Source of the DNA: [Mycobacterium] stephanolepidis
GTDB lineage: Bacteria; Actinomycetota; Actinomycetes; Mycobacteriales; Mycobacteriaceae
DNA length: 64,000 bases
Direction of reading: 5' to 3'
Assembly: GCF_002356335.1 (NCBI RefSeq)
Contig: NZ_AP018165.1
Span: 4,588,001 to 4,652,000, forward strand
Below are positions 26,310 through 34,666 of the stretch, in pieces. Under the pieces are notes generated by a model. That model saw nothing but the letters and a program-made list of their open reading frames with translations, had not been told where the DNA came from and made no database searches. Every line of letters begins with the position of its first letter. The stretch's first letter is position 1. A program made the position numbers and the translations under genes.

Positions 26310-27089
26310 GTGCCGGAAATCACCGATCTATTTGCCCGAAGGGCGAATCTGCGTCGTTCTGCCAGCTTATTATCGTCTTTTCGCTTTGAGCAGAGTGCGC
26401 CAGAGAGGTTTTACGGCACGGTGGCGCAGGACACAGTTCACCTGATCACCGACTTGTGGCGACAGGCGACGAACATCGGGCTGCAGGGCCGCACGGTGCT
26501 GGACGTCGGAGGCGGACCGGGCTACTTCGCCTCGGCCTTTGCCGACGCCGGAGCACGGTACGTCGGCGTCGAACCCGACCCCCGTGAGATGCACTCGGCT
26601 CCCGAGGGAACCGCGGGTATCCACGATCCACGAGCGGCCTATCTGCGCGCGTCCGGAATGGCTCTACCGATAGCCGACGACAGCGTCGACATCTGCCTGT
26701 CCTCGAACGTCGCCGAGCATGTACCTGAGCCCTGGCGGCTCGGCGCTGAGATGTTGCGAGTCACCCGGCCGGGCGGGCTGGCCGTCTTGTCCTACACCGT
26801 CTGGCTCGGCCCGTTCGGTGGCCACGAAATGGGCCTGACGCACTACTTCGGGGGCGCCCGGGCCGCCCGGTGGTACACCCGCAGACACGGTCATCCACCC
26901 AAGAACAACTACGGGTCGTCACTTTTTCCGGTATCGGTGCGCGACGGTCTCGAATGGGCCCACGGGACGGGCGCGCTGGTCGCCGCATTTCCCCGCTACC
27001 ACCCAAAATGGGCATGGTGGATCACCAAAGTTCCCGCTGTGCGGGAGGTTCTGGTGAGCAATTTGGTGGTTGTGCTGCGCCCCCACTGA
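26310..27089 (+). CDS. SAM-dependent methyltransferase (Rv0224c-like)
   Basis: This 259-residue protein has a class I methyltransferase core: VLDVGGGPGYFASAF (SAM-binding motif I), VGVEPDPREM (motif II acidic residue), and SVDICLSSNVAEHVPEPW, then the conserved GPFGGHEMGLTHYFGG and GHPPKNNYGSSLF blocks shared with Rv0224c. The GTG start (MPEITDLFARRANLRRS) has no strong ribosome site but aligns with the M. tuberculosis N terminus. It is divergent from the glycosyltransferase and part of the conserved Rv0224c-Rv0228 group. The methyl acceptor is not known; a small hydrophobic or glycolipid substrate is likely. Confidence 0.9.
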   Translation: MPEITDLFARRANLRRSASLLSSFRFEQSAPERFYGTVAQDTVHLITDLWRQATNIGLQGRTVLDVGGGPGYFASAFADAGARYVGVEPDPREMHSAPEGTAGIHDPRAAYLRASGMALPIADDSVDICLSSNVAEHVPEPWRLGAEMLRVTRPGGLAVLSYTVWLGPFGGHEMGLTHYFGGARAARWYTRRHGHPPKNNYGSSLFPVSVRDGLEWAHGTGALVAAFPRYHPKWAWWITKVPAVREVLVSNLVVVLRPH

Positions 27090-27134
27090 ATCAGGAATTG
27101 CAACAGGTTCCACTTCCCTTGACTGCCCGGTAGT

Positions 27135-27153
27135 GTTGCGTACGTCACGCAAC
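27135..27153. promoter_or_regulatory. Palindromic operator candidate before the kinase/ALDH operon
   Basis: GTTGCGT and ACGCAAC are separated by ACGTC, a 19-bp site with seven-base arms of the TetR type. It lies 32 bases before the TTG start of the phosphotransferase and just downstream of a TTGACT that could be a -35 element, so binding would block transcription. The regulator is not encoded next to it. Confidence 0.5.
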
Positions 27154-27184
27154 GAGGCGGACATGAAACGGAAGTCACGACACC

Positions 27185-28333
27185 TTGACTGAGCAGACAG
27201 CGACGCATGAGGACGTTGCACGCCCCGCCGAATCACAGCGGGACCCGGAAACCCTGCGCGGCGCCCTGGCCGGTTGGATTTCGGCCCAATTGCCGTCTGA
27301 TGCCGCACTGAGCGTGGACCACGCGGAGCTGCCCAGCGCCAACGGCATGTCCAGCGAGACGATTCTGGCCGATGCGCAGTGGACCGAGAACGGTGAGCGG
27401 GCCGCACATCGCCTGGTGATCAGGACGGCACCGCAGCCCGATTCGAGCCCCGTGTTTCCCACCTATGACATGCGTCGCCAGTTCGATGTGATGGATAAGC
27501 TCGGCCAACACACCAGCGCCGTGGTGCCCCCGGTGCTCTGGTATTGCGATGACCCCTCGGTGCTCGGCGGAGAGTTCTTCGTCATGAAGCGCGTCGATGG
27601 GGAGGTCCCACCTGACCGCATGCCCTACACGTTCGGATCCTGGGTGACCGAGGCCTCCGACGCCGACCGCCGCAAGATGCAACGGCTCACCATCGACCAG
27701 ATCGCCCGGGTTCACTCCGCCCCCGTCGAGGAGTTCGCGTTCCTCAATGACGCCCGCGAGGGCGAGACGGGCCTCGATGCCCATGTACGCCGGACCCGAG
27801 ACCTCTACGAGTGGGTACGCGGTGACGGCCCCGCCATCCCGCTTATCGACCGCGGATTCGAGTGGTTACAGGCGAATTGGCCGACCGAATCTCTGCGCGC
27901 GGCCGACACGGTCAGCTGGGGAGATTCGCGCCCGGGAAACGTCATCTACCAGGATTTCGAACCGGTGGCGCTGCTCGACTGGGAGATGGCCACCATCGGA
28001 CCGCGCGAGCTCGATCTGGGATGGATCATCTTCCTGCACAGGTTCTTCCAGGACCTGGCCGAGATCGCGGGCCTCGCCGGGCTGCCCAGCTTCTGCCGGC
28101 GCGAAGACATCGCCGCCGAGTACGCCGCCCTCACCGGGCACCATGCCAGCGATCTGGACTTCTACACCACCTATGCGGCATTGCAACACGCCGTGATCAT
28201 GGTGCGCATTCAGATGCGTGCCATGGCCTTTGGTATGGCAGAGATGCCGAATGACCCCGATGACCTGATCCTGCACAGGGTCACTCTGGAGAAAATGCTG
28301 GACGGAAAGTACTGGAGCGAGGTTTCCGCGTGA
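27185..28333 (+). CDS. APH-family phosphotransferase
   Basis: This 382-residue protein is an aminoglycoside-phosphotransferase-like kinase: VSWGDSRPGNVIYQDFEPVA holds a variant of the catalytic HxDxxxxN loop with Ser-Trp-Gly-Asp, and LLDWEMATIGPRELDLGW carries the metal-binding Asp of the DFG-equivalent. Members of this branch in mycobacteria usually act in lipid or sterol-like degradation clusters and are not resistance genes. It starts at TTG with GGAAG about 12 bases upstream; no better start exists before the conserved region. It overlaps the next gene in GTGA and heads a coupled three-gene operon. Confidence 0.85.
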   Translation: MTEQTATHEDVARPAESQRDPETLRGALAGWISAQLPSDAALSVDHAELPSANGMSSETILADAQWTENGERAAHRLVIRTAPQPDSSPVFPTYDMRRQFDVMDKLGQHTSAVVPPVLWYCDDPSVLGGEFFVMKRVDGEVPPDRMPYTFGSWVTEASDADRRKMQRLTIDQIARVHSAPVEEFAFLNDAREGETGLDAHVRRTRDLYEWVRGDGPAIPLIDRGFEWLQANWPTESLRAADTVSWGDSRPGNVIYQDFEPVALLDWEMATIGPRELDLGWIIFLHRFFQDLAEIAGLAGLPSFCRREDIAAEYAALTGHHASDLDFYTTYAALQHAVIMVRIQMRAMAFGMAEMPNDPDDLILHRVTLEKMLDGKYWSEVSA

Positions 28334-29457
28334 GCCTGTCTCCCTTCGACGATTACCCGATCCATCAGATCGCCGATGTGGTCCGCCATGTCGGCACCTC
28401 GGACCGAAACTTCTACGACCGCTATTACTTCGGTTGCCACGGCGGACGCGCCGACCTGCCATATCTGATCACCGGCTTGGGCGTCTACCCGAACCTGGGT
28501 GTCACCGATGCATTCGCATCGGTACGCAATGGTGAGGACGTCGTGGTGTTTCGCGCATCGCGCGCGCTGGGAGACGACCGTGCCGATCTGAGGGTCGGGC
28601 CGTACCGCATCGAGGTTGTCGAGGGCCTGAAGAAGGTGCGGGTGATCCTGGAACCCGGCGACGACTACGACCTCGCCTTCGACATCACCTATACCGGCGA
28701 GATACCGGCCTCCCTGGAGCCGGGCCACTACCAGCGCCAGCTCGGCCGTGTCATGTTCGATACCTCGCGATTTGCCCAAACCGGCACCTGGGCAGGTCAA
28801 TTGACGGTCGACGGCACCACCCACGAACTCGACGGCGTCAACTGGTCGGGCAACCGGGACCGCTCCTGGGGAATCCGGCCTGTCGGCGAGGGCGAGCCCG
28901 CCGGGCGGCGTGCCACCCTTGCGGGCGGCTTCTTCTGGCTCTACAACGTGATCTCGTTCCCCGAATACTCGATTGTGTTCATCAACCAGGAGGACGAGCA
29001 CGGCACCAAGGTGGTCAGCGGTGCTCGCCGGGTATGGCGCGATCCGGCGAAGGGAATCGAGGAACTCGGCCCCATCACGCATGACATCACCTTGGTTCCC
29101 GGCACCCGCGAGGCGAGTTCCGCGGTCATCACGTTGGGTGACATCACCATCACCGCCGAGATCGTGCTGCCGCACTACTTCGGCTTCGGCACCGGATACG
29201 GCCTGGATTCGGACTGGCGCCACGGCATGTGGCAGGGCGACCTCGTCGTGCAGGGCAAGCGGTACAAAACCGCGGAACTGGACGCCACGCTCAAACTGCT
29301 ATGCCCCGTAGACAATCTCGCAACGTTCCGCCTGGTCGAGAACGGCGTGGAGGCCCTCGGCAGTGGACTGTTCGAGTTCGGGCCCATAGGCCCACATAAA
29401 CCCTCCGGTTTTACCGGGTTCGTTGATACACATCAGGAAAGAGACAGCGATTCATGA
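28330..29457 (+). CDS. Conserved protein, hydroxyneurosporene-synthase/lipocalin-like fold (DUF7064/7065 type)
   Basis: This 375-residue protein starts GTG (MSLSPFDDYPIHQIADV) in a four-base overlap with the kinase gene. It is beta-rich with VGTSDRNFYDRYYFGCHG, LDGVNWSGNRDRSWGIRPVG, and IVLPHYFGFGTGYGLDSDW, features I associate with the two-domain lipocalin-like proteins related to CrtC hydratases that accompany APH-type kinases in mycobacteria. A lipid-hydrating or lipid-binding role is plausible, not proven. Its stop overlaps the ALDH start in ATGA, so all three proteins are made together. Confidence 0.75.
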   Translation: MSLSPFDDYPIHQIADVVRHVGTSDRNFYDRYYFGCHGGRADLPYLITGLGVYPNLGVTDAFASVRNGEDVVVFRASRALGDDRADLRVGPYRIEVVEGLKKVRVILEPGDDYDLAFDITYTGEIPASLEPGHYQRQLGRVMFDTSRFAQTGTWAGQLTVDGTTHELDGVNWSGNRDRSWGIRPVGEGEPAGRRATLAGGFFWLYNVISFPEYSIVFINQEDEHGTKVVSGARRVWRDPAKGIEELGPITHDITLVPGTREASSAVITLGDITITAEIVLPHYFGFGTGYGLDSDWRHGMWQGDLVVQGKRYKTAELDATLKLLCPVDNLATFRLVENGVEALGSGLFEFGPIGPHKPSGFTGFVDTHQERDSDS

Positions 29458-30911
29458 CGAATTACGACAAGCTCTTCATCGGCGGCGTGTGGACCGAGCC
29501 TGCCACCGACCAGGTGATCGAGGTCATCTCGCCCGCCACCGGGCAGAAGGTGGGCCAGTGTCCGCTGGCGTCCCCCGCCGACGTCGAGGCCGCGGTAAGT
29601 GCTGCCCGCCGCGCCTTTGACGACGGCCCGTGGCCCAAGCTGACTCCGCACGAGCGCCAGGCGATATTGCAGAAGGCAGTTGCCGGGCTGGAGGCCCGTA
29701 AGGACGAGATCTGCAAGGCCATCGCCGACGAGACCGGCGCTCCCCCCATGGTCATCGAAACATTGCAGTGGTTGGGCGGTTTCGGTGCCATCCAGTACTA
29801 CGCCAATGCGGCGGACGCGGTGAAGTGGAAGGAACTGCGCAACGGCGCCTACGGTCAGACGGTGGTGACTCGGGAGCCCGCCGGTGTGGTGGCCGCCATC
29901 GCAGCCTGGAATGTGCCGCTGTTCCTGGCGCTCAACAAGATCGGCCCGGCGTTCCTCGCGGGGTGCACGGTGGTACTCAAACCCGCTGCCGAGACTCCGC
30001 TGTCGAGCTTCATCCTGGCCGAGGTGTTCGCCGACGCGGGCGTGCCCGAGGGCGTGCTGTCAGTGGTGCCCGGCGGGGCCGAAACCGGTCGGGCGCTGAC
30101 CAACAACCCCGACATCGACGTGTTCAGTTTCACCGGCAGCACCGCCGTCGGTAAGGAGATCGCCGAGATCGCGGCCAAGAACCTCAAGAAGGTCACCCTT
30201 GAGCTGGGCGGTAAGTCGGCGGCCATCGTGCTGGAGGATGCCGACCTGGCGGCGGCCTTGCCGATGCTGGTGTTCGCGGGCCTGATGAACGCGGGCCAGG
30301 GCTGCGTCAACCAGACCCGGGTGCTGGCACCGCGCTCACGGTACGACGAGGTTGTCGACGGCATTGTGGGGATGGTCTCGCTGATGGGCGTGGGCCTGCC
30401 CGACGATCCCGCCACGCAGGTGGGCCCGCTGATCACCGAGAAGCAGCGCGCCCGTGTCGAGGGCTACATCGCCAAGGGCATCGAAGAGGGCGCGCGGCTT
30501 GCTTACGGCGGCAAGCGTCCCGAGGGTCTGGACGGCGGATACTTCGTCCAGCCAACGATTTTCGCCGATGTCGACAACTCGATGACCATCGCGCAGGAGG
30601 AGATCTTCGGTCCCGTGCTGTCGATCATCGCCTATGACTCCGTGGACGAGGCCATCAAGATCGCCAACGACTCCAACTACGGTCTGGCCGGCAGTGTGTG
30701 GACCACCGACGTGCCCAAGGGCCTGGAGGTCGCCGCGCAGATCCGCACCGGCACCTACGGCATCAACTGGTACGCCTTCGACCCCAGCTGCCCGTTCGGC
30801 GGCTACAAGCAGTCCGGCATCGGCCGGGAGAACGGGCCCGAGGGCATCGAGGAGTACTGCGAGCTCAAGAGTGTGCTGCTGCCGATGGGGTACACCCTGG
30901 AATCGATCTAG
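29454..30911 (+). CDS. NAD(P)-dependent aldehyde dehydrogenase (Rv0223c-like)
   Basis: This 485-residue protein is a full-length ALDH. It has the AWNVPLFLALNKIGPAFLAG cofactor region, the FTGSTAVGKEI glycine motif, general base Glu250 in VTLELGGKS, and nucleophile Cys284 in NAGQGCVNQTR. It oxidises an aldehyde to an acid, probably in the pathway served by the kinase and lipocalin-like protein with which it is translationally coupled. In M. tuberculosis Rv0223c lies next to the methyltransferase Rv0224c; here two genes are inserted between them. A strong hairpin follows four bases after the stop. Confidence 0.93.
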   Translation: MTNYDKLFIGGVWTEPATDQVIEVISPATGQKVGQCPLASPADVEAAVSAARRAFDDGPWPKLTPHERQAILQKAVAGLEARKDEICKAIADETGAPPMVIETLQWLGGFGAIQYYANAADAVKWKELRNGAYGQTVVTREPAGVVAAIAAWNVPLFLALNKIGPAFLAGCTVVLKPAAETPLSSFILAEVFADAGVPEGVLSVVPGGAETGRALTNNPDIDVFSFTGSTAVGKEIAEIAAKNLKKVTLELGGKSAAIVLEDADLAAALPMLVFAGLMNAGQGCVNQTRVLAPRSRYDEVVDGIVGMVSLMGVGLPDDPATQVGPLITEKQRARVEGYIAKGIEEGARLAYGGKRPEGLDGGYFVQPTIFADVDNSMTIAQEEIFGPVLSIIAYDSVDEAIKIANDSNYGLAGSVWTTDVPKGLEVAAQIRTGTYGINWYAFDPSCPFGGYKQSGIGRENGPEGIEEYCELKSVLLPMGYTLESI

Positions 30912-30914
30912 CCA

Positions 30915-30972
30915 TCGAGTGCGAGTCTCACGCGGAAATCTTGCTTGAAAACCGCGTGAGGCTCGCACTCGA
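30915..30972 (+). terminator. 21-bp-stem hairpin between ALDH and MFS genes
   Basis: The arms 30915-30935 and 30952-30972 are complementary over 21 bases with only one T-G pair, around a 16-base AT-rich loop. It starts just after the ALDH stop and ends 15 bases before the transporter GTG. It could be a terminator without a U tract, as is usual in mycobacteria, or a copy of a dispersed palindromic repeat. Confidence 0.6.
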
Positions 30973-30987
30973 CGCTAGGGTTCGACG

Positions 30988-32334
30988 GTGTCCACCACCG
31001 CCGAGGCCGACGCTGCTCCAACGGGTCTGCGCAAGGTGGTCGCCGCGTCAATGGCGGGCACCGTCGTCGAGTGGTACGAGTTCTTCCTTTACGCCACCGC
31101 CGCCACCCTCGTCTTCAACAAGGTCTTCTTCCCCGCCGTACAGGCCGGGGGCAACGACCTCGACAACATCATCAAGGCGTTCCTCACCTACGCGGTCGGT
31201 TTCGTCGCCCGGCCCATCGGCGGAATCGTGTTCGGGCACTTCGGGGATCGCTACGGGCGCAAGCACCTCCTGCAGATCGCGATCGTGCTGGTCGGCGTGT
31301 CCACCTTCCTCATGGGCTGCCTGCCGACCTTTGCGCAGATCGGCTACGGGGCCCCGATCCTGCTGGTGGCGCTGCGATTCCTGCAGGGTTTCGCGGTAGG
31401 CGGCGAATGGGGCGGCGCCGTGCTGCTGGTGGCCGAACACTCCCCCGATGCGCAACGCGGGTTCTGGTCGAGCTGGCCGCAGGCGGCGGTACCGCTGGGC
31501 AATCTGCTGGCCACCCTGGTGCTGCTCACGTTGTCGTGGACCCTCTCCGATGCGGCCTTCCTGGCCTGGGGCTGGCGTGTCGGATTCTGGCTGTCGGTCA
31601 TCATCGTGGCCATCGGCTACTACATCCGCACCCGGATATCCGATGCGCCGATCTTCCAGGAGGCCCGCAAGGAGATCGAGGAGAACAAGGCCGGCTCATA
31701 CGGCGTCGTCGAGGTGTTCCGCCGGTATCCGCGCGGGGTCTTCACCGCCATGGGGCTGCGGGTGGCCGAGAACATCCTCTACTACATGGTGGTCACCTTC
31801 TCGATCACCTATCTCAAGATCGAGCTGCACATGGACACCAGACGAATCCTGTTACTGCTCTTAATTGCCCACGCGGTTCAGGCGATCGCCCTGCCGATCG
31901 TGGGCCGGTACACCGACATCGTGGGACGACGTGCGCCGTACGCATTGGGGGCCCTGCTGGCAGCGGGGTGGGGCTTCATCGCGTTCCCGATGTTCAACAC
32001 CCGAGACGAATGGGTGATCCTGGCGGCCATCGTGATCGGTCTGCTGGTGCACTCGCTGATGTTCGCGGGGCAGCCGGCCATCATGGCGGAGATGTTCCCC
32101 ACCCGCATGCGCTACTCCGGGGTTTCGGTGGGCTACCAGGTGACCTCGATCTTCGCCGGATCACTGGCCCCGGTCATCGGCACCGCACTGCTGAGCAAGT
32201 ACCACAGCTGGGTACCGGTGGCCATCTACCTGGCCGTCGTTGCTCCCATCACGCTCATTGCGGTCTGGGCACTGCCGGAGACCAAGGGCAGCTCGCTGCA
32301 TGCACTGGATGCTGCCGACAGGGCACGCGCCTGA
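30988..32334 (+). CDS. MFS transporter, metabolite:H+ symporter family
   Basis: This 448-residue protein has twelve hydrophobic helices and the signature of the MHS branch: GTVVEWYEFFLYATAATLVF in helix 1, FGHFGDRYGRKHLL after helix 2, and GEWGGAVLLVAEHSP in helix 4, as in ProP, ShiA and KgtP. It should import an organic acid, shikimate or betaine-like solute with protons across the cytoplasmic membrane. It starts at GTG just after the hairpin and is 15 bases upstream of the 3-hydroxyisobutyrate dehydrogenase gene, so a branched carboxylic acid substrate is possible. Confidence 0.92.
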   Translation: MSTTAEADAAPTGLRKVVAASMAGTVVEWYEFFLYATAATLVFNKVFFPAVQAGGNDLDNIIKAFLTYAVGFVARPIGGIVFGHFGDRYGRKHLLQIAIVLVGVSTFLMGCLPTFAQIGYGAPILLVALRFLQGFAVGGEWGGAVLLVAEHSPDAQRGFWSSWPQAAVPLGNLLATLVLLTLSWTLSDAAFLAWGWRVGFWLSVIIVAIGYYIRTRISDAPIFQEARKEIEENKAGSYGVVEVFRRYPRGVFTAMGLRVAENILYYMVVTFSITYLKIELHMDTRRILLLLLIAHAVQAIALPIVGRYTDIVGRRAPYALGALLAAGWGFIAFPMFNTRDEWVILAAIVIGLLVHSLMFAGQPAIMAEMFPTRMRYSGVSVGYQVTSIFAGSLAPVIGTALLSKYHSWVPVAIYLAVVAPITLIAVWALPETKGSSLHALDAADRARA

Positions 32335-32349
32335 CGCTAGGTTGGACCC

Positions 32350-33261
32350 ATGGCGACCTATGGCTGGATCGGTTTGGGGAACATGGGCGGCCCGATGGCC
32401 GCGAATCTGGTGGCTGCCGGGCACACGGTGCGCGGTTTCGATCTCTCGGGTGATGCACTGGCCGCCGCTGCGGCCAACGGTGTGACAGCGGTGGAAGAGA
32501 TCGCCGAGGTGCTGGCGGGCGCCGAGGTCGTGTTCACCATGCTGCCCAAGGGTGAGCATGTCCGCTCGGTGTTCGAGGGCCCCTACGGCATCTGGGAAAA
32601 CGCCTCGCCATCAACGCTTCTGGTAGACAGCTCGACCGTCGACATCGAAACCTCCCGGTACTGTCACGCCGAATCGGAGCGCCGGGGGTTCCGGTTCGTC
32701 GACGCCCCGGTGTCCGGCGGAATCAGCGGTGCGCAGGCCGGCACGCTGTGCTTCATGCTGGGTGGTGATTTGGAAAACTCGGGTGCGGCAACCGATTACA
32801 TAAAGCCGATGGCCGGTCGGGTGATCCACGCCGGAGACGGTGGCGCCGGCGTGGCCGCGAAGATCTGCAACAACATGATGCTGTTCATCGACATGATGGC
32901 CAATTCGGAAGGTTCACAGCTGGCCGAGCGACTCGGCCTGGATCCCAAGGTTTTTTGGGAGATCTGCTCGGTGTCCTCGGCGCGATCATGGGCGCAGCAG
33001 ACCTGGTACCCGGTGCCGGACATCATCGAATCCGCCGCCGCAAACCGGAACTTCGATGCCACCTTCACGGTCGACCTGGCGCACAAGGATGCACGCCTGG
33101 CGTTGGCCGCGGGCGAGGCCACCGGCGTGAAGCTGCCCGCCGCGACCATGGTGACCGAGCAGTTCCAACAGCTCATCGACGAGGGCCTGGGCGGCAAGGA
33201 CTGCTCGCTGATCGTCAAGTACGCGACACCCGACGGGTCGGCGCGCGGTTACGAGCCGTGA
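32350..33261 (+). CDS. 3-hydroxyisobutyrate dehydrogenase family
   Basis: This 303-residue protein has an N-terminal Rossmann fold (GWIGLGNMGGPMAANL), the substrate motif DAPVSGGISGAQAGTL and catalytic lysine motif AGVAAKICNNMML, matching MmsB-type beta-hydroxyacid dehydrogenases of valine degradation. The reaction would be NAD-dependent oxidation of 3-hydroxyisobutyrate to methylmalonate semialdehyde. Related enzymes acting on tartronate semialdehyde or other hydroxyacids cannot be excluded. It follows the transporter closely and ends 13 bases inside the convergent CtaG-like gene. Confidence 0.9.
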   Translation: MATYGWIGLGNMGGPMAANLVAAGHTVRGFDLSGDALAAAAANGVTAVEEIAEVLAGAEVVFTMLPKGEHVRSVFEGPYGIWENASPSTLLVDSSTVDIETSRYCHAESERRGFRFVDAPVSGGISGAQAGTLCFMLGGDLENSGAATDYIKPMAGRVIHAGDGGAGVAAKICNNMMLFIDMMANSEGSQLAERLGLDPKVFWEICSVSSARSWAQQTWYPVPDIIESAAANRNFDATFTVDLAHKDARLALAAGEATGVKLPAATMVTEQFQQLIDEGLGGKDCSLIVKYATPDGSARGYEP

Positions 33262-34220
33262 CCCGGCCGCTCTTCATGTAATTGCTGTAAAAACCGGTTG
33301 TACGAAGCCAATTCGTCTTCTTGCCGGGCATCATCGGCCTCGCGCGCCTCGGTTTCGACCTGTTCCTCACGCCGCCACCGGATGGCGAAGATCAAGGTAG
33401 TCGCGAGTGCTATCGGCTCACCGTAGGACCAGGCCAGCGCGCCCGCCACCGCCTGGTCCTTCACCGGGTCGACGGACCACGCGGCGGGCGGATTGGCGAA
33501 GATGCCGATCAACGGCCTGGGCGCCATCATGAGGATGACGCCGATGAACACATGCAACGGCATTTCCACGAAGATGTCGAACATCCTGCCGAGGTTGGTC
33601 TGCCGGATCGGCAGTGGGTCGGTGGACAGGATAGGGATGACGAAGAGCAGGCCGCTGGCCAAGAAGAAGATCTCTAACCCGTTATGCCCCAACCAGGTAA
33701 CGGCAATGGTGTCGAACAGCTGGGATAAATACAGGCCGTAATAGCTGAACAGAAACAGCGGAATGGTGACGGCGGGATGTAATAGCAGCGCGGCCGCGCG
33801 GCTGCGCAATCCGGCGAGCGCAGCCACCAGTACCCACCTGCCGGGCCCGTGGTGCGGCGTCGACCGCAACAGCAGCCGCCCCGGTGAGCCCAGCACCAAC
33901 AACGGCGGCACCAGGATCGACAGCGTCAGCTGCTGGAACATGAATGCGCTGAACAATCGAAATCCGTAGCGGTCTATCGACAATCCCATGACCGCGCCCA
34001 GAATCAGGCATCCGGACAGGAAGCATGCGGTTGACCACCACGGCCAGCTGCGGCCCATCCGGCGTAGCCGGAGCACGCTCAGCAGGTACCACCCGGCCAG
34101 CAGCGCCGCGACAACGGGAAGCACCGGAATGGCGGGCGGGTTCCAGGCGAACAGCGACCAGACTGTCGGCGGCTCGGCGGGGATGGTGGTCAGCCCGCTG
34201 AACCACCTCGGATCATTCAT
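33249..34220 (-). CDS. CtaG-like (caa3-type) cytochrome oxidase assembly membrane protein
   Basis: This 323-residue protein has about seven to eight membrane helices and the Caa3_CtaG signature: HHGPGRW, LAWSYGEPIALATTL, VEMPLHVFIGVILMMA and the ILSTDPLP loop. Members assist copper insertion or assembly of cytochrome oxidase, and related CopD-fused forms handle copper. It has a charged coil C-terminal tail (EREADD-type). Its start codon overlaps an AT-rich palindrome (34216-34249) resembling metal-sensor operators, so metal control is possible. It is convergent with the dehydrogenase by 13 bases. Confidence 0.87.
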   Translation of the reverse strand: MNDPRWFSGLTTIPAEPPTVWSLFAWNPPAIPVLPVVAALLAGWYLLSVLRLRRMGRSWPWWSTACFLSGCLILGAVMGLSIDRYGFRLFSAFMFQQLTLSILVPPLLVLGSPGRLLLRSTPHHGPGRWVLVAALAGLRSRAAALLLHPAVTIPLFLFSYYGLYLSQLFDTIAVTWLGHNGLEIFFLASGLLFVIPILSTDPLPIRQTNLGRMFDIFVEMPLHVFIGVILMMAPRPLIGIFANPPAAWSVDPVKDQAVAGALAWSYGEPIALATTLIFAIRWRREEQVETEAREADDARQEDELASYNRFLQQLHEERPGHGS

Positions 34221-34249
34221 TGATTATATTATGCGCATATTTGAATGAA
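34216..34249. promoter_or_regulatory. AT-rich palindrome over the CtaG-like gene start
   Basis: TATGCGCATA at 34230-34239 is a perfect palindrome, nested in an outer TTCATT/AATGAA inverted repeat that covers the start codon of the CtaG-like gene. The composition is far more AT-rich than the surroundings. ArsR/SmtB and MarR-type sites look like this; no regulator gene is adjacent. The rest of 34221-34383 holds a possible -10 (TAGGGT near 34335) for the next small gene. Confidence 0.5.
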
Positions 34250-34383
34250 CTGGCCATCCGGGTATCGAACCAGGCGTTCATCGGCAGTTCGGATCGCCGC
34301 TAGCCAAACGGCATTGGTTCACAGCTTTGGTAGCTAGGGTGCGCGACGGGGCCGGGGAAACACGGCAAGAAAGGTACGAACTG

Positions 34384-34608
34384 ATGGCTGTATCCGTCAA
34401 TCTCGAGAAGGCACTCGACAAGGCCTATGAGAACAAGGACCTCAAGGACGTGCTCGACGCTCCCCCGTCTGCTCTCGCCGGCCTCACCGAGAAGCATGAC
34501 GCCGCACTCAAGGAAGCCCTGAACATCTCGACCGTGCGCGAGCTGGGCACCAACAAGTACATCGCAGTCGCTGCCGCGCTGGCTGCTTTGGAGAGCAAGA
34601 CCGGTTAA
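34384..34608 (+). CDS. Small conserved helical protein of unknown function
   Basis: This 74-residue protein starts MAVSVNLEKALDKAYENKDL at an ATG with AGAAAGG about ten bases upstream. It is predicted all-helical and contains APPSALAGLTEKHDAALKEA and STVRELGTNKYIAVAAALAA, which reads like a pair of helix-hairpin-helix units, so a scaffold or nucleic acid contact role is possible. No signal or membrane segment is present. It is a single-gene unit with its own promoter region and a strong hairpin ten bases after the stop. Confidence 0.85.
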   Translation: MAVSVNLEKALDKAYENKDLKDVLDAPPSALAGLTEKHDAALKEALNISTVRELGTNKYIAVAAALAALESKTG

Positions 34609-34617
34609 ACCGTTGAC

Positions 34618-34663
34618 CGAGAAGGCATCTACGAACGCCCGCGGCTACGTGGATGCCTTCTCG
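34618..34663. terminator. Bidirectional terminator hairpin
   Basis: The arms 34618-34633 and 34648-34663 pair over 16 bases with one T-G pair (CGAGAAGGCATC against GATGCCTTCTCG), with a 14-base loop. It sits exactly between the convergent stops of the small helical gene and the LLM oxidoreductase. There is no T tract. Confidence 0.7.
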
Positions 34664-34666
34664 TCG

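Noticed and set aside
30915..30972. Hairpin considered as an insertion-sequence end
   Set aside because: No transposase, target duplication or second copy is visible in the window.
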